Source: Amblyomma americanum
Taxonomy: Eukaryota; Arthropoda; Arachnida; Ixodida; Ixodidae
DNA: 64,000 bases
Direction: 5' to 3'
Assembly: GCF_052857255.1 (NCBI RefSeq)
Contig: NC_135505.1
Location: 135,588,356 to 135,652,355 of the forward strand
Both the position numbers and the translations under genes were made by a program. The stretch's first letter is position 1. The number at the start of each line of letters is the position of its first letter. Below the pieces are notes generated by a model. The model searched no databases. It saw only the letters and a list, made by a program, of their open reading frames with translations, and was not told where the DNA came from. This document shows positions 12,901-25,800 of the stretch, piece after piece.

Positions 12901-15900
12901 CCTATATCCCTTCCCTTACGGCGCGGTTCAGGTGTCCAGAGATATATGAGACAGATACTGCGCCATTTCCTTCCCCCCCCCCCCAAAAAAAAAACCAACC
13001 AATTTTTTTCGTAATTGTTTTGCTTTGCTATAACTTATCAAGCTCGATGCTGAAAGTGTAGCAGTGAATAAATTTGTCCATTTCCCACGAATGAACGCTC
13101 ATGCCAACGTCACTGAGAGAAATTTCTAATTACCAGTGTTGCGTGAATTTAATCTGACGTCGGCTGATCGGGAAGGGGACGTGCCGTGCATTTCAGCTCG
13201 AACTATAAAGAAAAAAAAAATCCTGCCGCCGATACCCCATTTCGACGACCGATCGAACACTTGTGTCGGCTTTTGCACTTCGGCGCAACATGTGTAGAAG
13301 CGAGCGGACCCCATTCGCAAAGCGAATCCCCCCCCCCCCCCCCTTCCTCCCGCTGTCTTTATTGGCTGATTTACATAAACGGGGCGCAGCCGACCGGCCG
13401 AGATTCACTCGCTTCGTTTCATTCCCGAGGGAGGAGAAACGTGCCCATTTGCATTCCCTCCTCCTCGTCCCTATCCCATTCCTTGTTCCCGCGGCTTTTA
13501 GGTTTCGCTTGAGGGAGCATGGCTATATGCGAGAGTGAATAAGACTCGCCGACGGAGGCGTGCAGCTGGACGATATCGATTGCCTTCGCACGCGAGCTTC
13601 CCGCTCTCTCCGCTCGCCCTCCTCTCGTTCGGGAAGAGGAGAGACGTGGAGAGAAAAAAACGGGAGAAGGGGAGCGAGGGATGAAGCCCGCACCTCCTGG
13701 ATTTGTTCCCGCATCGCGTCGCTGCTTCCTCCATCCGTTTGCTCTCGCGCCATGCCGATGCTCCTTACTCCCCTTTTCTGCCGCTCCAGTGTATCCTTTC
13801 CCTACCATCCCCTCTTCTTCCCTGCGTTCGAACGGCTATTTTTCTCGCATGTATTTTGCACCTTCCCTATGTGCTTTCCCTACGATTGCCCCCCTTTTCG
13901 CTTTCGGCGGTCAGATTTCCCGCTCTCTCAATTTCGGCCCTTCTTCCCCATTCGCTCTCCCGATTCCATTTCTACTCTCGCATTCGGCGTCTGCGCATCC
14001 CGCTCTTCGTCGGTCCTTCCCCACAGGAGCCCCCCGTTCCACTCTCGCGCCTCGCCGCGACTGCGCTCCTCCTCCCCGTTTCTTCGTCTCCCCTCTCCCT
14101 GTAGCGTTCCCTTTTCTCCCTCGCGTACTCGTCCCTGGGAGAGGGTCCTCCTGACGTCGTGCTCTCCCGCCTCTCCCCGGTCTCTTTGCGGCTGCGCCGC
14201 GTTTTCCGTCATCGGCCGACGTAGTCCTCCTCCCAGCCGCTGCTGCTCCCGTTGGCGTATAGTTTAGCGGCGCGTGCCACCCGGGTCGCCCTGCGTCCGC
14301 GCGCTCTTCTTCCCGGCGTCCGCCGGAGTGTGTGGGCCGATGTGCTTCCCTCGGGACGATCTGCGGACGACGTCGGCTTCGGCGTGTGATTCCCCGGTGC
14401 GTCGTACTACAGCCGAACGACCTCGGCGCCTTTTCGGACCGTGTTGAGCGTGTAGTTGTCCGTTATCGCTCTGATCCGTGCACCTCTAATCGTGTTTGAT
14501 CCCGTCGCGACCATCGTCTCGTTCTTCGGCTTCGGCTTGTGGCGTGAAGTGCCGTTGCGGTCGCGTGTTTTGACGGCATTTCAGAATCGTTACGGAGAGG
14601 GACGTCCACCGTACGTCCCGCAGACGTCCCGATTGGTTTGTTGGATTTCCGGCGGCTTGGGGACGTCTGTTAGACATCGGTGGCCCTGTGGGAGGCGCCG
14701 GCGCTGACCTTTCCTGTCAGGCTGCTGTGTGCATCCGTGAGCGTGTGTGTGTGTGTGTGTGTGTGAGGGGGGTGAGGGTATACTTTCTGAGAAGTCCCGC
14801 GCGCTCTGTGCAGATAACTGGCCGGAGGGCCGCGCTACACGTTGGCGTCGGGAAATATCCCGTATTTTGTATTGATTTTTGCATTACGAAAGGGAGACTG
14901 CCTCGAAAATGGGCGCGAGATTTGAAATTTTCTCTTCATACAGTCCGCCTTGGTTTCCATCGAGGTGCCAATTCTGATTCTGTTTCACTGGGGTTGCGGC
15001 TGTCTCTTTGGAGGATCTTTTTGGGACCTGTTTCAAGTCTGTCTTAATAGGGCATACATTCTGCACTGCTCATGATGTTTGGTTATGCATTGCTTTCTTT
15101 TCTGTTATTTGGTATTATCAGCTATTGTCCAATGTGAGTTGCAAACTTCATGGTACTTCCTGATGGGCACTAGAGCTCCCATGGACACCCTATGGGACAT
15201 TCCGGATGTCCACAGGACGTCTATAACATGTTCATTGCCTTGTGGTATGAGTTCCAAACTTCATGGCACTTGTGGGCCTGTCACTTTTTACAGTGATGGC
15301 TGTAATGGGGACTTTCTCAGGAGTAAGCAGTTTAAGTTGCAGTGAGGAAAATCTTCAGTGGGAATTGAACTAGTCTTAACTGGTTCTAGTCTGAAATCAA
15401 CTGGTCCCAATTAAAGGCAAAGTGGGAGGCACACTGGTTCCAGTTCATCAGCAACTGGTAAACATTGGATTCAAGTGTGAGGGGGGAAGTAAGAGAAACT
15501 GGTCGTATTTGGAGGCGAATTAAGACATGAAAAGTTTGAAGCGTCATAGTGCGTCATGATGGAAAACTGGCAATCACCTGGTAAGAACATTACGTAGGAA
15601 GACCAGGGAGTGGGCACGGTGTTGGCCTGTGAGGTCACTTGATCAAGATGAACGTGGCCAAGGGGGGAACTTTGTCGCAAGGGGGCCCTAAAGGTTTGGG
15701 TGTTTTTTTTTCTTTGTAGTGCGTATAGAAATGTGGTGTTGAAGAACCAAGTTTTGTTTTCCCTATTTGGGGTACACTGGTCCTGCTTTGCCGTCATCCA
15801 CATCAGTTGCATTGGATTTGCGCTTAGCCATTCCTCTAATTCTAGTGAACAGCTAGACCGAAGGTACAAGGCAGCATAGAATCTGGCTGAGCAATGCCAT

Positions 15901-18900
15901 TTGGAAATATCCTGTGATATTAGAGGTGTTGCTAGGCAGAGGGAATTGAAGATCACTAGGAGAGGACTTTATCTTGTGGGCAGTTTAACTCAGCTTAATC
16001 TGGTCTCAGTGGGGCAGTGATTGCATTGCGTCGTTGAGCGTAGTGTCACAGGATCAATACAGGACTGTGGTGGCTGCATTTTGGTTGTGACGAATTGCAG
16101 GGGTGCCTATGAGTTTTGTGATGCCGTAAAACATTAAAGGACCCCACGTGATGGAAATTAATCTGGAGGTTTCCATATGGCATGACCCACAACCCAGGGG
16201 CTGCTTTGGGATGTTAAGCCCCACATAACATAACACCTACTTGGCTGAGTGGTAGTGATGACAACGTAGGAAAAAGCTTGCAGCTGCAGCCTGCACAGTA
16301 TTTCTAGTCTGGAAATGTTCGAAGTGAGGGTGCTGCCCTTCTGGGCAGTAGAGGCGAAATTGCTGAACTTTGGCGAAACAAATAACAGGAGGAAGGGGAG
16401 ATGGGAACCAGGAAGGCACATCCAGAGAAAGAAGAACGGGGCATAACAAAGGCAGCTGTTCACATGCATGCAAAACCAGGTGTTTGTGAAAGCCTTTTGA
16501 CTGAGATAGCTGGGCTGCCTCTCTTCGAAAATATTGTGAAAAGTCGAATAGAAAAATTTTACGACACCATGTTCAATAATGTCGTAAGCAAGTTGTCGCT
16601 AGAGCTGAGATGCTGCCTGTAAAATTTTGTACAGTCCATCCCACAGATTTTGCCTCTGATTGTAGTTGAGCTGGCGCAGAGGAATGGTGGTTGCGTCCCT
16701 TTGCACATTTATGAAGGTGCAGTGTGGTTGCCTAATTTTCATGTTTTGTTTTTGTTGTTGCGATCTCCTGCAGAGGTAATGGAACTCGTCCTTATATTTT
16801 AAAGGGATATGGAAGACCAAGTGAAGTTGTTCTAGAATGGTGGATTGCCGCTTTTTATTAACAAAGAGCCTACCTTCACAGAAAACAGAGCTCTTGTAAA
16901 CTAGGAAAGGATGAAAGATGTTTTGCCACCATCACCCATTCGCACATATACAGTGCAGTGACATCTGGAGAGATTTGAGGCTGTATAGAAGAGAAAGCAG
17001 GGTTTCATGTCTGAGTATAAGAGTAATTTTTGTATTGCTGCCACTGGTGTGCTTCAAATTTTTCAGCAATGAAAGCGGTCTTTTATTGCTGAACAAGTGC
17101 CAGCAGAGTCGCAAAAGGCCGAACAATCAGGTTTTATTAAGAACTGTAACATAAGTGTCCATTAAAAAAAGTGATGCTGTCGCAAAATGGCATTTTCTGC
17201 TCATTCAACAGTGCTCTTCAGCAGTGCCGTTGAGCACTGGAATTGTGTCCTGAGAAGGCTGTCTGTCAGATGGGATAAAAAAAGATCTGTTACAAGCAGT
17301 TGTTTAAATATTTCTTTAAGTGCACTTTGACACTAGTAGCAGCGAAACGTGAACCAGGCCAAAGGGACATCTTCCAGGTTTTCGCCTGAAGCTATAAATA
17401 TTTCCTCTGTGCTACCATAATGTTTGGGATGTGCTGTGTACGTCATATATCGTAATTGTTTGCTTAACAAATGCACTTTTTTTCAAAAAATTAAAATGAC
17501 CGGGGTGAGTTCATCATCAAGTACGGAATCTAGTTGCGTTGAACAATAATGCATTGAAAACACCTTTTGCCCCCAACTCCCAAAAGAAGTTGTGGTAAGC
17601 CAAGCTTGTCTAATTTCAGGCCTAACCAAAGCTATCGCCTTTTTTCTTTTTTTTTCTTCTCTTGCTGCACTGTCAGTGAGCAACAATGTGCCTTGGCGAC
17701 CTTGGAAAAGACTACGCCCCCGTGGCCCGAGCAAAGCGATTGGCCAAAGCTAGACTACACCACCAAGCGGCGAGCTAGCCAATGGGCAGCTGCGTTTCGC
17801 AGTGTGGCTCACGGCAGCCTCAGAGGTTTGAAAATTGACCCTGCCCCACACTTCCCCGTCACCTTGGTAGACACGAAGGCAGTCATCAGTTGCATTTTGA
17901 AGCATGTTGAAAAATTCTTCACCGCATGTGCAGAGGCACACTGCCTTCTTATTAACCTGGCACGTTCCTGCGCAAAACATTTTTTTTTTTGCCCCGTAGT
18001 AGTCGCATGTTGCCTGCGCCCGATGTGTGTACGAAGTGCTGTAGTCGCTGACATCGGTAGTTGCAACCCAGCTATTCAGCAATGTTTCTCATGGTCTTTG
18101 TCATTTATGTAGCACCGCACCACTCTTTTTTGTGGAATATCAGCTTTTTTTACATCTTCCTCATTGTAATTGCCTGACATGTAGCATCTGTGAAATTTGC
18201 CAGCAATGAAGTTGTCGTGAGTTCTTCGGTACGGTGTGTACATGCTCGCTCAGCCACAATGACTACAGACTTGCCGCAATGGTGCAGTTTAGCAGCCAAG
18301 GGTAGTAAAGAAACTTGGAACTGCAAGAACAGTGAAATTTTCAGTTTTCCAGCCTTATGGCTTGATGTACAAAATACAAAAAAGGCCATATACTGAAGGT
18401 TATGTTCTCTCGTGTAGCCTCAAGGTTAAGACATTCTTCACATCACAGAGCTGAAAGGCAGCGCTCCTCTACGATTTTTTTTTTTTTTAAGAACGCGCGG
18501 TGGCGACACCAGCTGTCATACCAGGCCTTGTTGTGGGTAGTGCCACAAGAGAGCACTAGTGTATCTTGTAGTCGTCAGATTGAACACTGGAAAGTGCAAG
18601 GCACAGGAAAATGTGCAGGCTTGGGGACAGAATGGCAGGATTAGATGAAAGAACACAAGACTGAGGTCTTGCCATATGAACCAGTTTTGTTTTGAATAGC
18701 TGCTTCCATGCTGAAGCATGACGTTGTCATTGGCGTTGTCATTACTGCAAGTAATGAACATCTGCTTTCAATTTTCATCGGTAAGGGTTCCGTTGCCTGC
18801 AAAATGAAGCACAGAATGAAGTACTGACGTGTATGCCTGCTGAAGGATAGTTACACTAGTGTCATGTTTAAACACTCACTGATGAAATGCTTGTTCGGCG

Positions 18901-19774
18901 GTGTTGCTGAAAGTCTCTGGCGGTTGCCACTTACGCCTCAGTGCAAACTGGGTGACAGTCTCAATGACGGCATCTGTATCGCTGGCTGCATTCCTTAGCA
19001 TGGTGTGCCCAGCATGGCTTTGCCACTCAATGCACACATAGTTATGACTTTGGGAGCAGCCAAATGCTCTTAATATGTGCATGAGCAAATGGAGGTCATG
19101 AAATTGGTGCGGGTATTGCAAGGAGCTTTTCGCTGTGCAAGCTACAGTGTGTTAAAGCTCTGCACGCAGTCAGTACGGAAAGCTTATTTAAGGGCACGGA
19201 ATCAGGATGTGTCTGTTCCTGTTGGACTCTTGGTTTGAATGAGAGTCTACGCGAAATGTCGTCAAAACTTGTGTTATGTAAAGACAATGGATGTGTACCA
19301 ATACGTAGACATGATGAAGCACAGTACTTAAGATCACCCTCTTAGCTCAGGCTAAATGGGTGGTATTATGCAGAGCAAGAAGTCTACACATAGTCTATTT
19401 CATGGGTGCCATTGTGTAGGCAGTCAATTTGAAGTGGAAAAGGAGTCATCTACCCTATTGCTCACGCAACGCTTTTCATGGAAGGAAAAAGCTGACAGCT
19501 CTTTGATTGTTGGTTCTTGCTGTGCAGTTGCCTGATGAATTGAGCATGTTCATAACCATCACTCATGGCTTTGACAGGTTTTGAGTTGCTGTTATGAATG
19601 GGTCATATGCGGGAAGTGTGTGTAAGGCCGGCTGCATCTCCAAAACATTATACCAGGGCCAGCTCTTTTCAAGCATAGTTGAAAACGGGCACATTTTTCT
19701 TTTCTCTTGATGCCATGTAGTGGATGATTATACCCGGTTAGCATGTTAGTGCTAGGTGTAAACCTATGTTTTGC

Positions 19775-19829
<55 letters not shown>

Positions 19830-22800
19830 TGGTTATTGGGGAAAGGAAATGGCACAGTATCTGTCTCATATATCGTTGGACACCTGAACCACGCCCACCC
19901 GTAAGGGGAGGGATAAGGGAGGGAGTGAAAAAAGAAAGGAAGAGTTTTGCTAGCTGCCTTTGTTTGCATTTAGTCCATCTTTTTTTTTCTTTGTCCGTAG
20001 GTTATTTGCATGGCTTGTGACTGTTTGTCTGTATTGGCAAGTAGACATGCACTCCTAGAGGTCTAGAACTGGCACTTGTTGCGCTGGCTGACCACATGCA
20101 CTTTTGTGTTTGTTACTTGATCAGTGCTTTGCTTCTGGTTAGTTGGCTGTTCTGATTAGGCATGAAGATTGGGTATATTACAGGTAGTTCCAAGTTCTCA
20201 CTATCCTACATTTGCTTCTGCTGGCTACAATGCTTGATGAGCAACTCTTTTGTGCAGGTTGAATGATGAAGCTGTCAGGGTTCTGGAATCGCACGCTGGT
20301 GAGTTTTCTTTTTCGTAGGCTTGCATCCACTTTTCATGCACGAAAATCTTGGAGGTGGGGATGTCTTGCACTTTGAAAGGGAAAGTGTCAGTTTAACAGA
20401 ACTGAATGCAACTTCGCAGAGAAACTCAAGACTCATTCATTTTCAGCCTGGTGAATTTGGGGTTCCAAAACAGGTCTCTGGCAGGAATTTTTGACCGATG
20501 GCCTCTTGTGTAGAGGCTTCCCACACCAGATGATCGAGCTAGAGGGGAACGCAGCTGCATATGTTCCCGTGGGAGTATTGTAGCGTGTTGGGTGTGGTGT
20601 AGCCCAAATTCGTGCTAGCTGACAACCGAGAAATATATTAATCATATGGTTGTTCTTGGTAGTGCAGTAAATGCCTTGCTTTTTTTTTTCTGCTCGAGCT
20701 CATGGTTAATGTTTCGCTCTTTGATGCATTATCGAGATGTTTTGGTTTTGTTCATGTGTGTCCGGTATTCCTCATCCCATGCTGTTGTTTTCCTTATCTT
20801 TTGAAGGAGCATCTTCTATACTGGCCGTGGCCCAGCAGGTGAGTTGACTGTACCCAAACATATTCTTATTGTTGTTTGGACCAGGGCATCAGTTTGAATA
20901 AACAGGAAGTTTGAAATAGTGAATTTGAGTTAAAGGGATGTGCGGGTATGTGCAAAATTTTGTTTATTTCTTGACGTATTCACATAAAAGATTTTGAGCA
21001 TATTGGAAATAATTTTATGACTCCTCACAAAATTTCAATTATATCTGCATAAAATTTTTCCTAACATATTTTTTTTCTCTGAATCATGTGAAAAGGCTGC
21101 TGAGTTGAGAAAATGGCAGATGGCTGGTGCAGTCGTTGCATTTGTATTGGCGTCCTACAGATCAAGACATTCTTATAAGTTTTTGCTAAGCGAAAATTTC
21201 GGTTCTGAATTTTTGCGATGCAGTGTTAATTGACATATCTAATTAGAAAAATATTTCATACAAGAAGTTTGAAATTCACAAATTTGAAGAAAACAAATGT
21301 CTTCACCTGCACAATGGTTTTAGGAGTGCCACAAAACAAATGGGGTCAAAATAGGTGAAATAGTTGTAAGGAAATCTGCTGCGTTAAGTAAGTGAGATCT
21401 AGAGAGAGAAGCGTAATGGAGAAAAACGCCTTTGTTCGAGCATTTCTTTGCAAACAATTTTTACAGTACTTACCGGTTGATTTCGCAAATTAAAGTTCAG
21501 AACAGCATAAAAAATAGGGCATAAAATGGGGTACAACCTTTTTAACAATATCAATTTTTTGGCCATTTTTTGGGATTTGAAAGGCGCGTCTTTTTTTAAC
21601 GTGATCTTTCAATTATAGCATAAAGAAGCCAATAGCCTTTCAGCAATCTTTCAAAGATATTGGGCTTCTTTTGCACGCAATGCAAAGATGTCCTTCGGGA
21701 GTGAATGCACTTGTAAGCTCTCATTAATGGCTGTCTCATTCTGCTTTTGCATGAAATTATGGTTCAAAGCACTGCATCTGCTAGGCTTAATGTTTCTCAC
21801 ATGATATTATGAAGTACTGTACAACATTATGTGAATATCTTTGTTACTAGTGAAATGGAGCTTTTCTAAATTACACCTACGTGCAGTTTGTCTTAACACT
21901 GACTTCCCTGTGACATTTAGCTAGTATCTAGTAATTTATAATTACCTCAACACCCTGATCCTCAGCGTTTCGTTGTCAGACTTGTTAAACCTGGTCTCAT
22001 TTGATTTCAGAAGCTCTCGCATTGAAGACCACTTGCTTCTGTTTGCGTGCTGCAATTATGTGCATCACATCTGATTTCTTACATGATTTCATAGTCTCGT
22101 TCTCTGCTTTCTCTTTTGTAGGATAGGCAACTGGTGTCTGCTCTTGAAGATGTCAGCCCAGAGTCGGTAAGAGAGACTCTGCCATTTGGAGACATAATTC
22201 TGCATTGTTAAAAAACACGTTGAAATGTTAATGGCAGCATGAGCCTGTTGAGTTGATGACTTGGAGCTTGCACCTATTATCGGCTTTCTGAAAACGAAGG
22301 GGCTTACTTGCTGCCAACAAGAATGCACCTTTACCCACATTGTTGGTTGCGCGGAATGAAAACCACTAGTACAGGATGAGTGATTGCAGAGACGTCGCAC
22401 GGCGTAGTGTCACAAAAATACCATATTCACTCGTGTAATTTGCACACTTGTTTTTTCAAATTGATGCTTCAAAAAAAAAAGAAAAAGGAGTTGTGCAAAT
22501 TACACAAAGATTTTGCGGAAATGCCCTAAAGGAACTGCAATGGTCACAATGTGCAATATATAATGTATATTGCCCCCTGTATGTCAACCCCTCCCCTAAC
22601 TTGCACACCTCGCTGGCAATAAAAAAAAGTTCACTCCAAGTGTGAGGAACATACCCCCTCTCGCCCCGCCTCCAGTTATGTAGCTTCCTGCGGGATGACG
22701 ATGGCCGCCCAAAAGTGGCACTTACCTGAGGACCAGTAGAGGATATTAGTTATATTGAGGCAGTAGTCACCTCACACCTTGAAGCTTCCTTAGTGTCCTC

Positions 22801-25800
22801 TGCGGTGACATAAAATGGGTGTCTATGCAAATAGTCTATGCAAACATGGTCCTAGCGCTCATTGCAGAGTGCACAATCAAGATTGCTTATAACTGTCCAG
22901 TTTTAAGTAGAGGAATTTGCACAAGCAAGGTTCGAACTTCTCTGGTACAGGTAATCCTGGACACACCTAACAAGACCAAGCATCATTCAAAAGTCATTGT
23001 TGGGAACAAAATAATGATGCTCATCTTTACGCAGTGATTCTCACCACAACATGCACTTTTTAGGCATCAATACAGGATCAGACGTGCTACCTAACGGGGC
23101 CCGCTGTTTTGAACTACTGAAGTAGAAGGGTGTTATGACATTAACCACTTTGGCTTTAATGACACTTCATATATGGTAATTCATTGAGGTTTTAAACAAT
23201 GGTAATGGCTGTATTTTAAGCGAACGGCTCGATAACACAAGCGGAAAAGAACAGCCCGGTGCCGACACGCTCTGCTGTTTCAATTTCTTTTCACTGCGCT
23301 TTTACCTCTGTGATAGCAAAGAAAAACCTAGACTCGTCCATGATACATTCTAGGATGACTCTAATGTCTTTTTCGTACCACCTAGGTAAAAACGCGATGA
23401 AAATAAATACCAACAGCGGGGCGTGTTGGCGCCGGGTTTTTCACATTTCTTTCCATCGAGGTAGTACTCACTTGCATGACACAGCAGTAACTGAGGCACT
23501 TCAGCCATATTTTGAATGCAGCATGTTTGTTGTAATGATGATGTTCTTGATGTAATAAGTGTTTATAGAAAGTAGGAAGATTCAAGGTACCAAGACCCAA
23601 ACAAGAAACTAAGTTCCCAATGAACATTAAAACTCCGATGGCTGTCGTGCGGACGTTTAGGATGTCCGCATGAGATCCACGGGAGTTCCAGTGCCCATTG
23701 GGCTAAGAGAGGCTATAAAATTCCTATAGCAGGAAGAGACAAGCTTTCAGAGAAAGCACACACGTCAGAATTGTGGAGACACATTTATCATAGTGTTTTG
23801 AGTAATCAGAAGGGTGGGATATAATGTGAAAAATTAAAAGTGGAAATTTAATTCCCAGTTGTATTTTTTTTCTATCCTTGCTCCGTCATTTGACTAGCTG
23901 GCTGGACATTTCTTTTTTATTTCTATTTCTGATAATTTTTTTCTGGGAAACTTTTCCTTTTGGAAACCAACTTGCAAATGCACTGCACATTCGTACAAGC
24001 ATAGCATTCAAACCATGCCAAGCGCATTGACTCAGACTGGTACTATATAGAAGGTTGGCACTTCCAACTCCACAGGCATACTCGTTCCCCGAGGACGTGG
24101 TCCGGGAGCAGATCCAGCTGGAGCTGCAGACACTCCGGGCACAGATCACCAAAAGCCAAGCTGTGCTCACCTATCTGGTGAGTCTCTTTGTTCATTTTTT
24201 CAATGCTGTTGAGGGTCCCATTCTGTGAAAAACCCAGTATCAGTGGTGGTGGCGAAAAGCATTTATTCATCTATATGTACAGAGAGGCTCTCGGGGAGAG
24301 GCCTCTAGTGGGTCTCGCCCCTTACAATAGAAGGTGTAGTCCCTCATTCCGGGACCCTGTTGGTCCCCGCCGAACTAGGGCTTGTTGGGTAGATAGTTCC
24401 TGGCAGCGGAGCAGAGCCGCCTCCCAGTCCTCTCGGGTAGGGGAAGGGGTGATGGGGGGGAGAGAAGGGTTTTGCCTGCAAGCCCAAACCATGTGAAAGG
24501 TGTCGGCCACCTCCCAACAGAATGAGCAGCGGCCATCAAAAGAAGAGTCAAAGTGCTTGAGAAGCGCCGGGCACAGCAGGGTGTTTGTAAAGAACCTAAG
24601 GAGAGTTCGTTTGCCAGCTTTACCTAGTCTCTTCATAGGAACTGGGTAGCGCCGGTGTTGGGCACGATAGTGCTCAGTAATGTCTTTAAAAGAAAAAAGA
24701 GGGCTGTGGTCTGGGTTAAGGTCCGCCCAAGAAACGCCTGGTGCCCGGTAAGTGAGTGCGCGGGCTGCCTCATGGGGGTGGCTTCGTTACCTGGCATGCC
24801 TTGGTGGCCGGGGACCCATATGATTGAGCGATGAGTTGGATCGCAGTCGCCAGCACTGTGGTGAAGAATTTGGCGGGCAAGTGGAGTGATCCAGCCAAAC
24901 TCAGTTACGACAGGCTCCGTGAGAGTCTGTAAGGATGAATTTAGAGTCGGGAAGGGTGGCTGCGAGGGCAATCACTACCTCCTCCGCATGAGTTGAGCTG
25001 GGTGCTCTGAATGAGAGGCCGTCCACCTGTTTTTCCTTTTGTATGACTGCAGCCGTGTACCATTCTTCCCTGGAGTGGTAGGGGCCTGCAATGTCGACGT
25101 AGAAGACGTGTTTCTTTGCGTCTCCACAGTTCAGGCACTCGAACCCGTTCCATCGTATGGTGGTCATGTTCGATATATAACCAGTCTAAGAGGTGGCGAC
25201 TGGACACGGTCTGGGCGAGACGCATGTATTGGTTAACGAGATGCACCTCGCGAAGTTCCCGATAGGGGTTCACCATCCCCAATGAGTCGAGTACAGTACT
25301 CGACTAGTTAGGAAGGCATGGGCAAGCCGCACTGCATCCTTACTTCGCAACCCTCCTCGCTGGTTGGAAAAGCGGCGAACCATTCGGCCCACCTGGTCGC
25401 CAACTTTGCAGAGTTTGGCAAGGGTCGTGTCTGCCTTGCGATGCTGATTAGTAAAGAGACCGAGTATTCGCAGCTCCTGCAATTCACGGATGGGGCCGCT
25501 GGCGAGAGAGAGCTGAACCGAGATTTTGCATTTAGGAGAATGTCGAATATGCACAAATTCAGATTTGGATGGGCAGCACTGGAGGCCGCAGTACGTAGCA
25601 TAGTGGTCTACTGTGCTCGCCGCTGCTTGCGGGCATTCCTCCATCTCTCTTATGTTTCCCATAGTGGCCCAGATGGTGATGTCATCGGCGTACAGTGCAT
25701 GCTGAACACCGCTGACACCCGCCAGTTGTGCCGGGAGGTGCATCATGGCAATATTAAAGTGAAGCGGTGACAACACAGCGCCTTGTGGTGTGCCCTGCGT

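Noticed and set aside
13560..14267. A 235-codon plus-strand frame (and overlapping frames) as a protein gene
   Set aside because: It is Ser/Arg/Pro-rich, overlaps open frames on both strands, has no domain, and lies in a CG- and CT-rich block where stops are rare by composition.
17567..18112. A 181-codon frame as an exon of the coiled-coil gene
   Set aside because: Exons 4490-4602 and 20258-20298 already join in phase, and the frame crosses long T tracts with no domain.
917..20298. Two separate genes divided at the CpG-rich block
   Set aside because: Exon 4490-4602 ends with AT and exon 20258 begins with G, which gives a continuous frame and coiled-coil character, so one gene is simpler. 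A second promoter remains possible.
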